A stretch of 13,027 nucleotides of DNA from Gammaproteobacteria bacterium (GTDB taxonomy: Bacteria > Pseudomonadota > Gammaproteobacteria > Porifericomitales > Porifericomitaceae), in assembly GCA_028817255.1 (NCBI GenBank), contig JAPPQA010000122.1, positions 1 to 13,027 on the forward strand. Direction: 5' to 3'. The notes under the pieces were generated by a model, which saw only the letters and a list, made by a program, of their open reading frames with translations, was not told the origin of the DNA and ran no database searches. Positions 12,893 through 13,027 of the stretch are shown here, one piece after another (position 1 is the first letter of the stretch; each line of letters begins with the position of its first letter). A program made the translations under genes and the position numbers.

Positions 12893-13027
12893 GGATTCCT
12901 GCAAGGCGCGGGAAGAATGCGTACCAATTATGTGTATGTCGCCGCTTTCTCCGAGAGGGCAACCGACATATGTACCGAAACATGTATTTTGTAACCATAT
13001 GCCCTGGAATATGTATATGAAATTGGG
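12893..13027. other. AT-rich right edge, probable control region of an unseen gene
   Basis: No gene is supported. From about 12927 the composition drops sharply in GC and carries several short palindromes: ACATATGT (12966-12973), ACATGT (12980-12985) and CATATG (12996-13001). The heptamer ATATGTA occurs at 12968-12974 and 13009-13015. This may be an upstream region of a gene beyond the window. hslV, which follows the SPOR gene in Pseudomonas, is not seen. Confidence 0.35.

Noticed and set aside
12704..12994. Small plus-strand protein containing VKGIEPSLSAWEAEVLPLNY
   Set aside because: This is the antisense translation of the tRNA-Gly gene, a well-known spurious annotation.

Overview
The window looks like a chromosomal housekeeping region of a GC-rich gammaproteobacterium. 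Two conserved blocks diverge from a shared intergenic region: a type IV pilus operon, pilMNOPQ, reading leftward, and a cell-wall, replication and translation cluster, mrcA-priA-argS-SPOR (ftsN-like), reading rightward. The pilM operon divergent from a class A PBP1A gene is known from Pseudomonas and relatives, and priA-argS-SPOR is also a known pseudomonad order. Here the two blocks are fused more tightly than in Pseudomonas, and aroK and hslV are not seen at the expected edges. I cannot name the genus.

Layout. Bases 1-338 hold no gene. They carry an array of CCGGAATGACAG/A-run repeats and a separate inverted-repeat element with a small hairpin, of the kind dispersed in intergenic DNA. Bases 339-5313 (minus strand) are pilQ, pilP, pilO, pilN and pilM in transcription order M-N-O-P-Q. 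The M/N and O/P junctions overlap, the N/O gap is 4 bases and the P/Q gap is 26. Bases 5314-5653 form the divergent control region, with a good extended -10 promoter for pilM, a 7-bp-arm inverted repeat and a cluster of TTTGC motifs. Bases 5654-12649 (plus strand) are mrcA, priA, argS and a SPOR-domain cell-division protein, with a possible 58-codon Arg/Pro-rich reading frame bridging priA and argS. A tRNA-Gly(CCC) gene with its own promoter lies on the minus strand at 12768-12841. The last ~130 bases turn AT-rich and look like the edge of another control region.

How the genes work together. PilM is a cytoplasmic actin-like protein that binds PilN. PilN, PilO and the lipoprotein PilP form the alignment subcomplex that connects the inner-membrane motor to the PilQ secretin in the outer membrane. 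PBP1A (mrcA) makes peptidoglycan and the SPOR protein belongs to the septal wall machinery. PriA restarts collapsed replication forks and ArgS charges tRNA-Arg.

Most of the window is ordinary core genome. The points most worth a second look are: a PriA that appears to lack its winged-helix domain; the Arg-rich frame that starts on the priA stop codon and ends on the argS start codon; a recurrent 12-bp tandem periodicity at three non-coding sites; and the repeat element next to pilQ. I see no sign of a previously unknown multi-gene system.
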